Origin: Desulfuromonadaceae bacterium
Lineage (GTDB): Bacteria; Desulfobacterota; Desulfuromonadia; Geobacterales; Pseudopelobacteraceae
Assembly (NCBI GenBank): GCA_028686145.1
Contig: JAQUCQ010000056.1
Coordinates: 1-12,544, forward strand
Direction: 5' to 3'
DNA length: 12,544 bases
The translations under genes and the position numbers were made by a program. Below the pieces are notes generated by a model, which saw nothing but the letters and a program-made list of their open reading frames with translations, did no database searches and was not told the DNA's origin. Numbering within the stretch: the first letter of the stretch is position 1; each line of letters begins with the position of its first letter. Below are positions 1-8,319 of this stretch, piece after piece.

Positions 1-1173
1 GGAGAGTATGCTGGCCAGGAAGCTGATCGGTGCTCTCATCTTTTCGAACAGTGGGAACGTGCCATGGTCGGCCAGTTGATGGAGATCGCCACCGCTGGAA
101 ATAACCGGGGAGAGCGAGGGGATGTAGTAGGCCATCGGCATGGTCCGGAATTCCGGATGTAACGGCAGTGCCACGGCAAATTCCTTCACCAGGGCATATA
201 CCGGCGATTTTTCGGCAGCCTCCAGCCACTGGTCTGTGACCCCGTTTCCACGAGCGGCTTCCCTGACTTCCGGATCGTTCGGATCCAGGATGACGTCACG
301 ATGGGCCGCCACCAGCTGATCATCGGGCTTGAGCAGTGCTTCTTCGACCCGGTCGGCATCGTAAAGCAGCACACCAACGTGGCGGATCCTGCCGACGCAG
401 CTGTGGGCGCAGGCATTGCACTGGCCGGTCTCGGTGCGTGGAAAACAAAAGATGCACTTTTCGGCCTTGCCGCTCTGCCAGTTGAAATAGACCTTTTTAT
501 AGGGACAGGCGCTGGTGCAGAAACGCCACCCTTTGCAGACCTCCTGATCCACCAGGACAACGCCGTCCTCGCCCCGCTTGTAGATCGCCCGCGACGGACA
601 GGAAGCAACACAGGCCGGGTTCAGACAATGATTGCAGATACGGGGAAGATAGTGCATGAACATGCGGCCGTAATCTTCGACCAGGGTGCGGTCTTCCAAG
701 TTGAAGTCATTGGCGGCATAGATCTGCGAGCCGGAGAGATCGTCGTCCCAGTTGGGGCCGTTAGTGATCTTCTCTATCCGTTCACCAGAGACCTGGGAGA
801 ATGCCTCGGCCACCGGCTGGTCGCTGCCGGGTGGGGCTTTATACAGGTTGCTGTAGTCGAAGTCGAACGGCTCGTAGTAGTCATTCAGCTTCGGCATGTT
901 GGGCTGAAAAAACATATTGAAGAGTGTCGGCCCCTTGCCCATCGCCCGCAACTTTAATTTACCGCCCTCACGGAGCCAGCCACCCTTGAAGATATCCTGG
1001 TTTTCCCACTTTTTGGGATAGCCGACGCCCGGCTTGGTTTCGACGTTGTTCCACCACATGTACTCGGCACCCTTGCGGTCAGTCCAGATGTTCTTGCAGG
1101 AGATGCTGCAGGTGTGGCAGCCGATACACTTGTCCAGATTGAATACCATTACCAGCTGTGCCCGTACGTCCAT
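1..1173 (-). CDS. narH: Respiratory nitrate reductase beta subunit (NarH), 3' end beyond window
   Basis: This is the electron-transfer subunit of membrane-bound nitrate reductase. It passes electrons from the NarI hemes to NarG through four Fe-S clusters. The 391 visible codons are open to the left edge; E. coli NarH is about 512 aa, so roughly the last quarter is missing. The N-terminus reads MDVRAQLVMVFNLDKC, with a first cluster motif at C16, C19, C22 and C26. Further along are CNHCLNPACVASCP, then CKGWRFCTSACPYKK, where a Trp takes one Cys position as in the [3Fe-4S] site of known NarH, and finally CIFCFPR followed by CAHSCVGRIRHVG. The ATG at 1173 lies 5 bp after the narG stop and is preceded by GAGGGGGTGAAG as ribosome binding site, so it is probably co-transcribed with narG. 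No lesion is visible in this gene. Confidence 0.96.
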   Translation of the reverse strand, partial: MDVRAQLVMVFNLDKCIGCHTCSISCKNIWTDRKGAEYMWWNNVETKPGVGYPKKWENQDIFKGGWLREGGKLKLRAMGKGPTLFNMFFQPNMPKLNDYYEPFDFDYSNLYKAPPGSDQPVAEAFSQVSGERIEKITNGPNWDDDLSGSQIYAANDFNLEDRTLVEDYGRMFMHYLPRICNHCLNPACVASCPSRAIYKRGEDGVVLVDQEVCKGWRFCTSACPYKKVYFNWQSGKAEKCIFCFPRTETGQCNACAHSCVGRIRHVGVLLYDADRVEEALLKPDDQLVAAHRDVILDPNDPEVREAARGNGVTDQWLEAAEKSPVYALVKEFAVALPLHPEFRTMPMAYYIPSLSPVISSGGDLHQLADHGTFPLFEKMRAPISFLASILS

Positions 1174-1178
1174 TGACT

Positions 1179-4100
1179 TCACCCCCTCAACTTTCTGACT
1201 ACCACGTAGCTGTCTCGGTTTACACCGGGCGGCCCCCAGTAGTTGAAGTAATAACTGAATTGCGCGTACCCGCCGAGCATCAGGGTTGGCTTCAGGCGGA
1301 TGCGGGAAAGACTGTTGTGAACGCCGCCATGCTTGCCGCTTTTCCGGGATTTTTTGACATTGAGAGTTCGCTCGGGAGCGTGGTACATAACCGCCGCACC
1401 GCGTGGAATTCGCGACGATACGACGGCACGACTGGTCACCACGCCGTTGGCATTATAGACCTCAATCTCTTCATTGTCCTCGATCCCGGCACTGGCAGCA
1501 TCTTCATGGTTGAGCCAGACTACAGGGCCACCGCGAGAGAGGGTCAGCATTCTCAGGTTGTCACTGTAGGTGGAGTGGATGCTCCACTTGCCGTGCGGAG
1601 TCAGGAAGTTGAGGATCAGCCCGGTTTCCCCCTCGGTTTCATCCAGAAAAGCAGGATTAAGCTTTCCCTTGAAGGTCGGCAGACCCTCGTTGAACTCACC
1701 GTAATAGGGGTGGTCGAGATACAGCGACTGCCGGCCGGTGAGGGTACGCCAGGGTACGCCATGCTCCACGTTCAGGGTGAACGGTGCATAGGGGCGATTC
1801 TCATTGACCAGGCCGCTCCAGACCGGAGAGCTGATGTGACGTCGCGGTTTTTGGGTAATATCTTCCCAGGTGATACGGAAGTTGCGGTCGCCATCGGATA
1901 TCTGTGCAAGCGGCTTTCCAACCCGCTTCTCCAGGTTCTGATAGGCGCGATGGGCCAGTTCGCCGTTGGTTTCCGGGGCTAGGGCCATGATTACGTCGGC
2001 TACGTCCCGCACGTCCTCCAAATCAATGAAGGTCTTATCTCCCCACGAGCGGGTTGGCATAGTTTTAAGGAGTTGTTCGTGGATGTCATCCGCCTCCCAA
2101 CTGACCCCGTGGGCATGCAGGTGACCGATGTGCGGACCGAGGGACATGAAGCGGTTGTAGAGATTGACGTAGTCGCGCTCGACGATCGGGAGATTCGGCA
2201 TGGTCTTGCCCGGAATCGCCTCACACTCGCCCAGCTTCCAGTCCTTCACATTCCGCTGGGCGATTTCACCCGGCGTGTCGTGCTGCAGAGGCGCTGCGAT
2301 GATGTCTTTAAAGGGTGCGGGGAAGTGCTTCGGTGAAAGCTCGCTGAACTTTTTGGCGATCCCGGCGAAGATATTCCAATCGGATTTTGATTCCCAGGCC
2401 GGATCAACAGCAGCATCCATGCAGTTGACAAAAGAGTGCATGTCGGTGGTGTTCAGGTCCGATTTCTCATACCAGGTAGCCGCTGGCAGGACGATGTCCG
2501 AATACAGGGTTGAAGTGTCCATACGGAAGTTGAGATCCACCACCAGATCCAATTTGCCGGTGGGGGCCTTTTCGTGCCAGACGATATCCTTGACCTGACC
2601 CTTGGCGGCCTCCCGGGCGGTAAAACTGCTGTTGGGGGCGCCGATGACATGCTTGAGGAAAAATTCGTGCCCCTTGGCACTGGCGGAGATGGCATTGCCG
2701 CGCCAGATAAACCAGACCTTGGGGGAGTTTCCTTCACCATCCGGATCCTCGATGGCAAAACGGGTCTCACCGCTCTTCAGACGGGCGATCAGCCAGGCCC
2801 GGACTTCATCGTCGGTCGTGGCTCCGGCCGCCTGGGCCTGCTCCATCAGACGGACGGGGCTTTCGTTGAAATGGGGGGAGAACGGAAGCCAGCCGAGCCG
2901 GACCGCCTTGGCATTGAAATCGGCGGTGTGCATCGGCATGTTTTCGCCGGTCTCCGGCTTGAAGTATCGACAAAATTGCGATCATAACGCCACTGGTCCG
3001 AATGCATGTACCAAAAGCTCGGTGTATTCTGCAACCGCGACGCCTTGGTCCAGTCCTGGGCCATGGTGATGGAGGTCCAGGGGGCCAGCGGCACCACCTT
3101 TTCCTGTCCGACATAATGAGCCAGGCCGGCGCCGTTCCGTCCGACACTGCCGGTCAGGATCAGGGCGGTGATAGCGGCCCGGTAGATCAGGTCGTTGTGG
3201 TACCAGTGGTTGACACCTGAACCGATGATAATCATGTTGCGGCCTGTGCTCTGCTCGCCGTTCACGGCCCATTCGCGGGCGATCGTTATCAGGCTGTCGG
3301 CGGCTATGCCGGTGTATTTTTCCTGCCAGGCAGGGGTAAAGGGTTTGTCATCCTGATAGTTAGCAGGATAGTCGCCCCCCAGGCCGCGAGAAACACCAAA
3401 TTGCCCCATCATGAGGTCAAAAACGGTGGCAACCGTTATCTCCCCATCTTTCGTCATGACGCGCCGTACTGGGACATTCCGGAGTACGTCACCGTCGGCC
3501 TCGAAGGAGAAGCTGACCGTACGAGTATCCTGGCCTAGGTTGGTCAGGATGCAGTCGATATCGCCCCCGTCCACCAGGTCCACCATATCCAGGTTCCAGT
3601 TCCCCTCCTGCTTGCTCCAGCGGGAACCGACGCTGCCATGGGGGAAACGGACATTCCCGGCACTGTCGCCGACGCAGAGGGTCCAGTCGGCATGTTCAAT
3701 CCCTTGGCCCCGCTCCAGGTCGGACGCCCGCAGAAACTCTCCCTGCCGCAAAGCGCCATCCTTTTCATTTAGTTTGACCAGGAATGGCAGGTCAGTGTAC
3801 TTGCGCACGTATTCGTCAAAGAAGGGGACCTGGCGGTTGGCGTAGAACTCGGTCAGGATCACATGGTTGATCGCCATCCAGAAAGCGCCGTCATGCCCCT
3901 GCTCCACCGGCAGCCAGGCATCGGCAAACTTGCTTGCCATGCTGTAATCAGGAGACATGACTACCACTTTGGTGCCGCGGTAGCGTGCCTCGGTCATGAA
4001 GTGGGCATCCGGGGTACGGGTCATAGGGACGTTGGAGCCGCACAGGACGATGTAGGAGGCGTTGTACCAGTCGGCCGACTCGTTGACGTCGGTCTGTTCG

Positions 4101-4753
4101 CCCCAGACTTGGGGAGATGCCGGCGGCAGGTCGCAGTACCAATCATAAAAACTCAAAGCAACACCGCCAAGCAGTTGGAGAAAACGGGTGCCTGCCGCAT
4201 AGCTGATCATGGACATCGCAGGGATAGGCGTAAAACCGATTACCCGATCCGGGCCATATTTTTTGGCTGTGTAAAGGGAAGAAGCGGCGATCAGTTCATT
4301 CGCCTCTTCCCATGAGGCACGACGGAAACCGCCCATACCACGCTTACTGACATAACTTTCACGAGACTCGGGATTCTCTACGATGCTCTTCCAGGCCTCG
4401 ACCGGGTCGTCATAAACTGTACGGGCCTGACGCCAGAGATCGATTAGCACACCCCGCATGTAGGGATGTTTGACCCGCAGCGGACTGTAGAGGTACCAGG
4501 AGAAACTGATTCCCCGCTGACAGCCACGCGGCTCGTGATTGGGAAGATCGCCGTTAAACTGTGGATAATCGTTGGCCTGCAGTTCCCAGCCGACAATGCC
4601 GTCCTTAACGTGAACCATCCAGCTGCATCCGCCGGTGCAGTTGACACCGTGGGTGCTGCGCACCACCTTGTCATACTGCCACCGGTTCCGGTAGAACTCC
4701 TCCCACTCCCGGTCGCACTGGCTATGGTCGTCTTTGATCCGCTCGTTCGACAT
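1179..4753 (-). CDS. narG: Respiratory nitrate reductase alpha subunit (NarG), split by a frameshift
   Basis: This is the catalytic Mo-bisMGD subunit that reduces nitrate to nitrite. The first frame (4753-2846, 635 aa) begins MSNERIKDD and carries the FS0 cluster ligands H35, C39, C43 and C78, in the H-x3-C-x3-C-x34-C pattern typical of NarG. It also carries the EQTDVNESADWYN segment of the molybdenum pocket region and the GSNVPMTRTPDAHF motif. The second frame (2939-1179, 586 aa from its first Met) continues without loss from MPMHTADFNAKAVRLGWLP to the normal C-terminus. Upstream of that Met the second frame reads YFKPETGEN, so the shift falls about 2966-2975. One added base restores a single protein of about 1191 aa, close to E. 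coli NarG (1247 aa). There is no TAT-type leader at the N-terminus beyond the short NarG-type segment. The ATG overlaps the stop of the cytochrome gene (TAATG), with AGGAGG upstream. The frameshift may be a sequencing error or a real inactivation; everything else looks intact. Confidence 0.93.
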
Positions 4754-5544
4754 TATCTGATCCTCCTCTTGTAGAGAGTCAATCCCAGCAGTAACACAAT
4801 AAACAGGCCGCCGCCCATCAAGGTAAAGGGTATTGGGTAGCTGCCCCCTCCCTTCTGGGTGGCGGAGTCCTTAAACAAGGCCATCAATGCCGCGATCTCG
4901 CCATCGCTCAACGGTCTATCCGCATAGATATTCTTCATAATGGGAAATTTGAGCGTCTTGAGGGCTCCCCGCATGCCAGCATCCCCCATTTTGTGGTAGG
5001 CCTTGCTCAGATCTGCATTAGATAGTTTGCCCCCGATAATACCCGGATAGGTGAAAGAGTGACAGGAGAGGCAAGGTGCTCCCCCTTTGACAAAGCGTTT
5101 GCTCCCGGTGAAGAGCGCCTTCCCCTGAGCGATTAACTCCGGCGTTACCGAAACTGCCGGCTGTTCGCCGGGCGGCGAATCGGCAGCAGCATCAGAGCCG
5201 CTTGCACTCGAAAGGTAGGCAATAATTTTCAGGGCATCTTCATGACTTATACCCAGGTTCGGCATCTCGAAGCCGTATTTCTTTACCAGTTCAGCCTGGG
5301 CAGGATCTTTGCTTGCCGTAAGTTTGCCCGGATCAGTAATGAGCGATTCGAGCCACGCATGGGATCGCTCAGAGGTTACGCCCTTCAGATCCGGACCAGT
5401 ACTGTCACCTCCACCGATGTTATGGCAACCGGCACACTGCTTGACGAACAGATCTTTACCCTGATCTGCCCAGACAGGAAAGCAGCAGGTTAGTAAAACA
5501 AGCAGTGTGATGAAACAGTTTAGAATCCTACTTGGGTGTGCCAT
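4753..5544 (-). CDS. Membrane-tethered diheme c-type cytochrome of the nitrate reductase operon
   Basis: This is a 263-aa periplasmic diheme cytochrome c that probably feeds or drains electrons at the NarGHI complex. A signal peptide covers about residues 1-26, ending PVWA before DQGKDLF. The two heme sites are CAGCH (C37, C40, H41) and CLSCH (C158, C161, H162). Plausible axial methionines are M94 in FEMPNLG and M203 in FPIMKN. The two domains are joined by a Ser/Ala/Pro-rich linker at about 113-130. A C-terminal helix (about 240-257) followed by KRRIR should anchor it with the hemes outside. It is the first gene of the operon and its TAA shares one base with the narG ATG, indicating translational coupling. 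A cytochrome gene ahead of narG is also known from Thermus (narC) and Geobacter-type clusters, though I do not claim orthology. The ribosome binding site GGGAGGGG supports the ATG at 5544. Confidence 0.88.
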   Translation of the reverse strand: MAHPSRILNCFITLLVLLTCCFPVWADQGKDLFVKQCAGCHNIGGGDSTGPDLKGVTSERSHAWLESLITDPGKLTASKDPAQAELVKKYGFEMPNLGISHEDALKIIAYLSSASGSDAAADSPPGEQPAVSVTPELIAQGKALFTGSKRFVKGGAPCLSCHSFTYPGIIGGKLSNADLSKAYHKMGDAGMRGALKTLKFPIMKNIYADRPLSDGEIAALMALFKDSATQKGGGSYPIPFTLMGGGLFIVLLLGLTLYKRRIR

Positions 5545-5561
5545 ACGTTTTCCCCTCCCGA

Positions 5562-5591
5562 GGCCTGGAAATGAAACTCTGTTTGCAGGCC
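5562..5591 (-). promoter_or_regulatory. Leader hairpin before the cytochrome gene
   Basis: GGCCTG (5562-5567) and CAGGCC (5586-5591) form perfect 6-bp arms. Inside the 18-nt loop, AAAC and GTTT can pair as a smaller stem. In the nar-operon mRNA this would fold directly upstream of the GGGAGGGG ribosome binding site. It could affect translation or mRNA stability; the role is an inference. Confidence 0.35.
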
Positions 5592-5693
5592 GTTACCATA
5601 TTGCTCAATTCTACTGCACATTTTATCTTAATCAATGAATTGCAAAAGGAAGATAGCGTCACGAATTACTATCCCGTACACATTGGTGTAGTT

Positions 5694-5701
5694 ACATTAC
5701 A
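5694..5701 (-). promoter_or_regulatory. Candidate -10 element of the cytochrome-nar operon
   Basis: Read on the minus strand, TGTAATGT offers TGTAAT (5 of 6 matches to TATAAT) or TAATGT. Either would place the transcription start near 5687-5689. The regulator palindrome would then be centred about 38-41 bp upstream, the usual class II position for FNR-type activators. The 5' leader would be about 145 nt. There is no good -35 box, as expected for an activator-dependent promoter. Confidence 0.4.
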
Positions 5702-5720
5702 CCTGCCCACATTGATTTCT

Positions 5721-5734
5721 TTGACCAAAGTCAA
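5721..5734. promoter_or_regulatory. CRP/FNR-family operator (TTGAC-N4-GTCAA)
   Basis: TTGACCAAAGTCAA is a perfect inverted repeat with the half-site spacing of FNR-type boxes. The outer TTGA...TCAA matches the FNR consensus. The inner C/G is closer to sites described for DNR/NNR-type NO sensors and HcpR-like regulators. It sits 177 bp upstream of the cytochrome ATG, with a -10-like element at class II distance. It probably makes the nar operon respond to anaerobiosis and/or nitrogen oxides; which regulator binds cannot be told from the site alone. Confidence 0.6.
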
Positions 5735-5841
5735 ATATCGATTTTATATAACTAGTTGAATATGCCAGAACTGTAGAAGTTTCGATAAGGATCAACGTGA
5801 CTACCAGATTCACATAATCGTGCTGAGGGAGAAAGTGTTTG

Positions 5842-5997
5842 TCAAAATTGTAGCCAACTGTGTAATAAATCGTTGTTGAGCTGGCGTTCAAGAAACAACC
5901 TGAGTGCCACGGCATTGTTGCGTCCAAAGTCATGCGCACTGTAGCGCATGGTGACGTCCATTTTTCTGGACACACCTTTTGAGGGGCACCTTTTCAT
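5842..5997 (-). CDS. Possible 51-aa small protein or gene fragment
   Basis: An open frame runs from ATG 5997 to TGA 5842, with a second in-frame ATG at 5961. The C-terminal part, including VALRLFLERQLNNDLL, would form an amphipathic helix, so it looks more protein-like than the overlapping frames. The ribosome binding site is weak at both starts, and two hairpins lie inside the frame. I do not recognise a family. It could be a chance frame or the remnant of a longer gene. Confidence 0.2.
   Translation of the reverse strand: MKRCPSKGVSRKMDVTMRYSAHDFGRNNAVALRLFLERQLNNDLLHSWLQF
5931..5950. repeat. Perfect inverted repeat, hairpin 1 after the Rieske gene
   Basis: CATGCGC (5931-5937) and GCGCATG (5944-5950) are perfect 7-bp arms around a 6-nt loop. 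It lies 54 bp past the Rieske stop. There is no T-run after it in the minus direction, so it is not a canonical intrinsic terminator; it may protect the mRNA end or be a protein-binding site. Confidence 0.5.
5950..5976. repeat. Imperfect inverted repeat, hairpin 2 after the Rieske gene
   Basis: GGTG-AC-GTCCA at 5950-5960 pairs with TGGAC-A-CACC at 5967-5976 around a 6-nt loop, giving a 9-bp stem with a small bulge. It directly abuts hairpin 1. In the plus direction it is followed by TTTT, but no plus-strand gene ends here. In the minus direction the T-run is missing. Confidence 0.4.
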
Positions 5998-6003
5998 TGG
6001 AGA

Positions 6004-6303
6004 CTACCCTAATTTGATCATTATGTCGTCGACGACCACTTCTACCTGATACGTTTTCAGGGTATAACCCGGATGGTCAGCGCAGATGCCACCTTCCAGA
6101 TCGTAGTGCCAGCCGTGTCGAGGGCAGGAGATGACGCCTTCTTTGACTATACCTGCCAACATCGTACTTCCCTGGTGTGGACAATAGTTTTCACAGGCGA
6201 AAATAGTGCCCTTGTCGTTTATCAACACCACTTCTTCTCCGTTGACGGTGATAAGTTTCTTGCCCCAAAGGGGGACTTCGGTGAATTTTGCGGCAAAAAC
6301 CAT
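6004..6303 (-). CDS. Small Rieske-type [2Fe-2S] ferredoxin
   Basis: This 99-aa soluble protein consists of a single Rieske domain, as in NirD-like or dioxygenase-type ferredoxins. The cluster ligands are visible as C41-P-H43 (NYCPHQGS) and C60-x2-H63 (CPRHGWHYD), separated by 16 residues. There is no signal peptide or membrane helix, so it should work in the cytoplasm as a one-electron carrier. The ATG at 6303 has AGGAGAG upstream. It starts 22 bp after the Fe-S oxidoreductase gene and probably forms an operon with it. No nirB-like partner is in the window, so calling it the nitrite reductase small subunit is not justified. Confidence 0.88.
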   Translation of the reverse strand: MVFAAKFTEVPLWGKKLITVNGEEVVLINDKGTIFACENYCPHQGSTMLAGIVKEGVISCPRHGWHYDLEGGICADHPGYTLKTYQVEVVVDDIMIKLG

Positions 6304-6325
6304 GTAAATTCTCTCCTTTCGTGCT

Positions 6326-8311
6326 TCATTGTTTTATCCGTTGTACAACGATCTCCGCCAGATCCTGCACCTGCATCTTCCCCTCGAATCCGCCGGTCTT
6401 GATACCATCTTCGAACATGGTGAGGCAGAATGGGCAGTTGGATACTATGAGACCGGCGCCGACACCTTCGGCCATGGCGATCCTGGTCTCGCAGATGCGA
6501 GTCCCGATTTTCTCCTCGGCCAGTATCCGCCCCCCACCTGCACCGCAGCAGAAACCTTCTGCTTTGCCCTTTTCCATTTCTTGCAGCCTCGCACCGGCGG
6601 AGGAGAGGATATTACGAGGCGGGATGAAGATTTCGTGATAACGCCCCAGGTAGCAGGAATCGTGGTAGGTGCAATCAAATCCATCAGCAACCAGTGAAAG
6701 CCGCCCCTCACGAATAAGCCGGTCGATAAAAGTGCTGTAGTGCTCGACATCCACCCGAGAACCAAGGTCCCTGTAGTCTCGTGTCAGCGTGCTGAAGCAA
6801 TGGGGACAAGTGGTAACGATCCTTTGTACCCCGTACCGATTGAAGAGCTCAATGTTCTTGCGCGCTTCCATCTGGTAGAGGTAGTCGTTACCGAGCTTCC
6901 TGGGTGGTTCACCGCAACAGGTTTCCTCTTTGCCAAGGATACCGACTCTGATGCCTGCCGCATTGCAGATCTGCACGAAGGCCCTCGCCACTGCCTGGTT
7001 GCGCTTATCGATGGATGCGTAGCAACCGACAAAGTAAAGGATATCTGCCCCTCCCCCCTCAGACAGAATGTCGAGATCGAGACCATCACTCCACGTTCCC
7101 CGTTCCGCGAAGGCCATCCCGAATGGATTGCCGTTTACTTCCAAGTTGCCGATGGCGTTCTTCACCTCATCGCCGGGAAATTCCCCTTCCATAAGAGCTA
7201 GATGACGACGCATTTCAATGATTTTGTTGATGTGTTCAATATTCGCCGGACAGATTTCCTGGCAAGCGCGACAAGTGGTGCAGGCCCAAAGGACGTCCCT
7301 GGTCACCGTATCGACCAGGTTTGCCTCGGGGGCTCCGAAGGCAACCTCTCCGATCTGCTGGACCACCTTCATGGGAGAAAGCGGTTTGCCGGTGGCCCAG
7401 GCCGGACAACGGTCCTGGCAGCGTTTGCAAGCTGTGCAGGCATCGGCATCAAAGATGTCTTTCCAGGCAAAATCAGAGAGCTGTGCCGCTCCAAACCGTT
7501 CACGGGTATCATCCTCCAAGTCAATTGTCTCGATAGCACCATTGGCGCGAAGGTCGGTAAAGAGATAATTAGTGCTAGTGATAAACAGGTGACGTAACTT
7601 GGTGAAAGGGATGCATGCGATGAAGGCCATGGCGAGCAGTAAATGGAACAACCAGAGCCCCTTGTGAAAGCTCCGGATGTCCCCGACGTCCATGCCGTCA
7701 AGAAGCCATGCCGCCGGTAAGCCACCAAAGGAAAAACGGGCTAACTCTGGATTGTTATGTATCTCGGTAACGGCCATGCGCGCCCCTTCGAGGACAAAGC
7801 CTGTGACGAGGATTACAAGCAGGAGTATGTGACTTACATAGTCATCCCGGATGGTTTTAAGCCCCTCTGGCCTGACTGCGAAGCGGCGTACCGCGAGGCC
7901 AAGGAGCATGACAATGGCCGCACATCCCGCGCTGTTGAGCACCACTTTGAAGACCTTATAGAAAGTCCCTCTGAGGAAGCGTATTGAGAAGAGAGGATCG
8001 GTGAAATCGGCCTGAATCATAACCAGGAGAGTTCCTATGAAGAGCAGAAGAAAGCTCCAGAAAAAAATCGCATGGAGAACGCCAGGTACTCGTACTGAGA
8101 GCACCCGCAGCTGTCCGAAGGAGTTTGCCAGGTAGAGTTTTACCCGACTGGGGAGCTCATCGAGACGGTTAAGCGCCTTGCCGATCCGGTAGACATGTAG
8201 TCGGAGATAGAACCCCCAAGCGCAAAGGCCCATCGCAATGAACGCCAAAAGGTACATGAAGCCGATTGACCCGTGACCGATGTTCCAGTAAATTTCTCTA
8301 GTAGCTTCCAT
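6326..8311 (-). CDS. Membrane Fe-S oxidoreductase, NarI/DsrM-like plus HdrD/DsrK-like fusion
   Basis: This 661-aa protein combines a heme-b membrane domain with a heterodisulfide-reductase-like domain. About five transmembrane helices fill residues 15-240, with His residues in helix segments (HAIFFW, HILLLV, HKGLWLFH) that could bind heme b as in NarI/DsrM. Two [4Fe-4S] motifs follow, CTACKRCQDRCP (C292-C302) and CTTCRACQEICP (C344-C354). Two CCG domains complete it, one with TCCGEPP and TTCPHCF, the other with FCCGAGGGR and NCPFC. Family knowledge suggests it moves electrons between the quinone pool and a cytoplasmic thiol/disulfide or ferredoxin partner; its real substrate is unknown. I chose ATG 8311, with AAGGGTGG upstream, over an in-frame TTG at 8329, which has no better ribosome binding site. 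Its start lies directly after the aconitase relic, so the promoter is unclear. Confidence 0.87.
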   Translation of the reverse strand: MEATREIYWNIGHGSIGFMYLLAFIAMGLCAWGFYLRLHVYRIGKALNRLDELPSRVKLYLANSFGQLRVLSVRVPGVLHAIFFWSFLLLFIGTLLVMIQADFTDPLFSIRFLRGTFYKVFKVVLNSAGCAAIVMLLGLAVRRFAVRPEGLKTIRDDYVSHILLLVILVTGFVLEGARMAVTEIHNNPELARFSFGGLPAAWLLDGMDVGDIRSFHKGLWLFHLLLAMAFIACIPFTKLRHLFITSTNYLFTDLRANGAIETIDLEDDTRERFGAAQLSDFAWKDIFDADACTACKRCQDRCPAWATGKPLSPMKVVQQIGEVAFGAPEANLVDTVTRDVLWACTTCRACQEICPANIEHINKIIEMRRHLALMEGEFPGDEVKNAIGNLEVNGNPFGMAFAERGTWSDGLDLDILSEGGGADILYFVGCYASIDKRNQAVARAFVQICNAAGIRVGILGKEETCCGEPPRKLGNDYLYQMEARKNIELFNRYGVQRIVTTCPHCFSTLTRDYRDLGSRVDVEHYSTFIDRLIREGRLSLVADGFDCTYHDSCYLGRYHEIFIPPRNILSSAGARLQEMEKGKAEGFCCGAGGGRILAEEKIGTRICETRIAMAEGVGAGLIVSNCPFCLTMFEDGIKTGGFEGKMQVQDLAEIVVQRIKQ

Positions 8312-8319
8312 GACCACCC

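Larger units (their letters stand above)
5545..6003. other. 459-bp control region between the Rieske gene and the cytochrome-nar operon
   Basis: No convincing gene of normal length lies here. The stretch becomes AT-rich around 5600-5870. It contains, in the direction of the nar operon, two adjacent hairpins just after the Rieske gene (5931-5976), a possible 51-codon frame (5997-5842), a perfect CRP/FNR-family palindrome (5721-5734) with a -10-like element, and a leader hairpin (5562-5591) next to the ribosome binding site. A 92-codon open frame at 5975-5697 has no recognisable protein character and runs through the regulator site, so I treat it as chance. Confidence 0.7.

Noticed and set aside
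301..4774. Long plus-strand open frames opposite narG and narH, e.g. 301-957, 1158-1982, 3863-4315
   Set aside because: They lie fully antisense to well-recognised narGH coding sequence and show no family features or ribosome binding sites. The high third-position GC of the real genes explains their openness.
5697..5975. 92-codon minus-strand frame in the intergenic region
   Set aside because: It has no recognisable motif, it overlaps the regulator palindrome and -10 element, and another frame through the same DNA looks more protein-like. It is probably chance.
5931..5976. Rho-independent terminator of the Rieske operon
   Set aside because: Two good stems exist but neither is followed by a T-run in the minus direction, so I list them only as inverted repeats.
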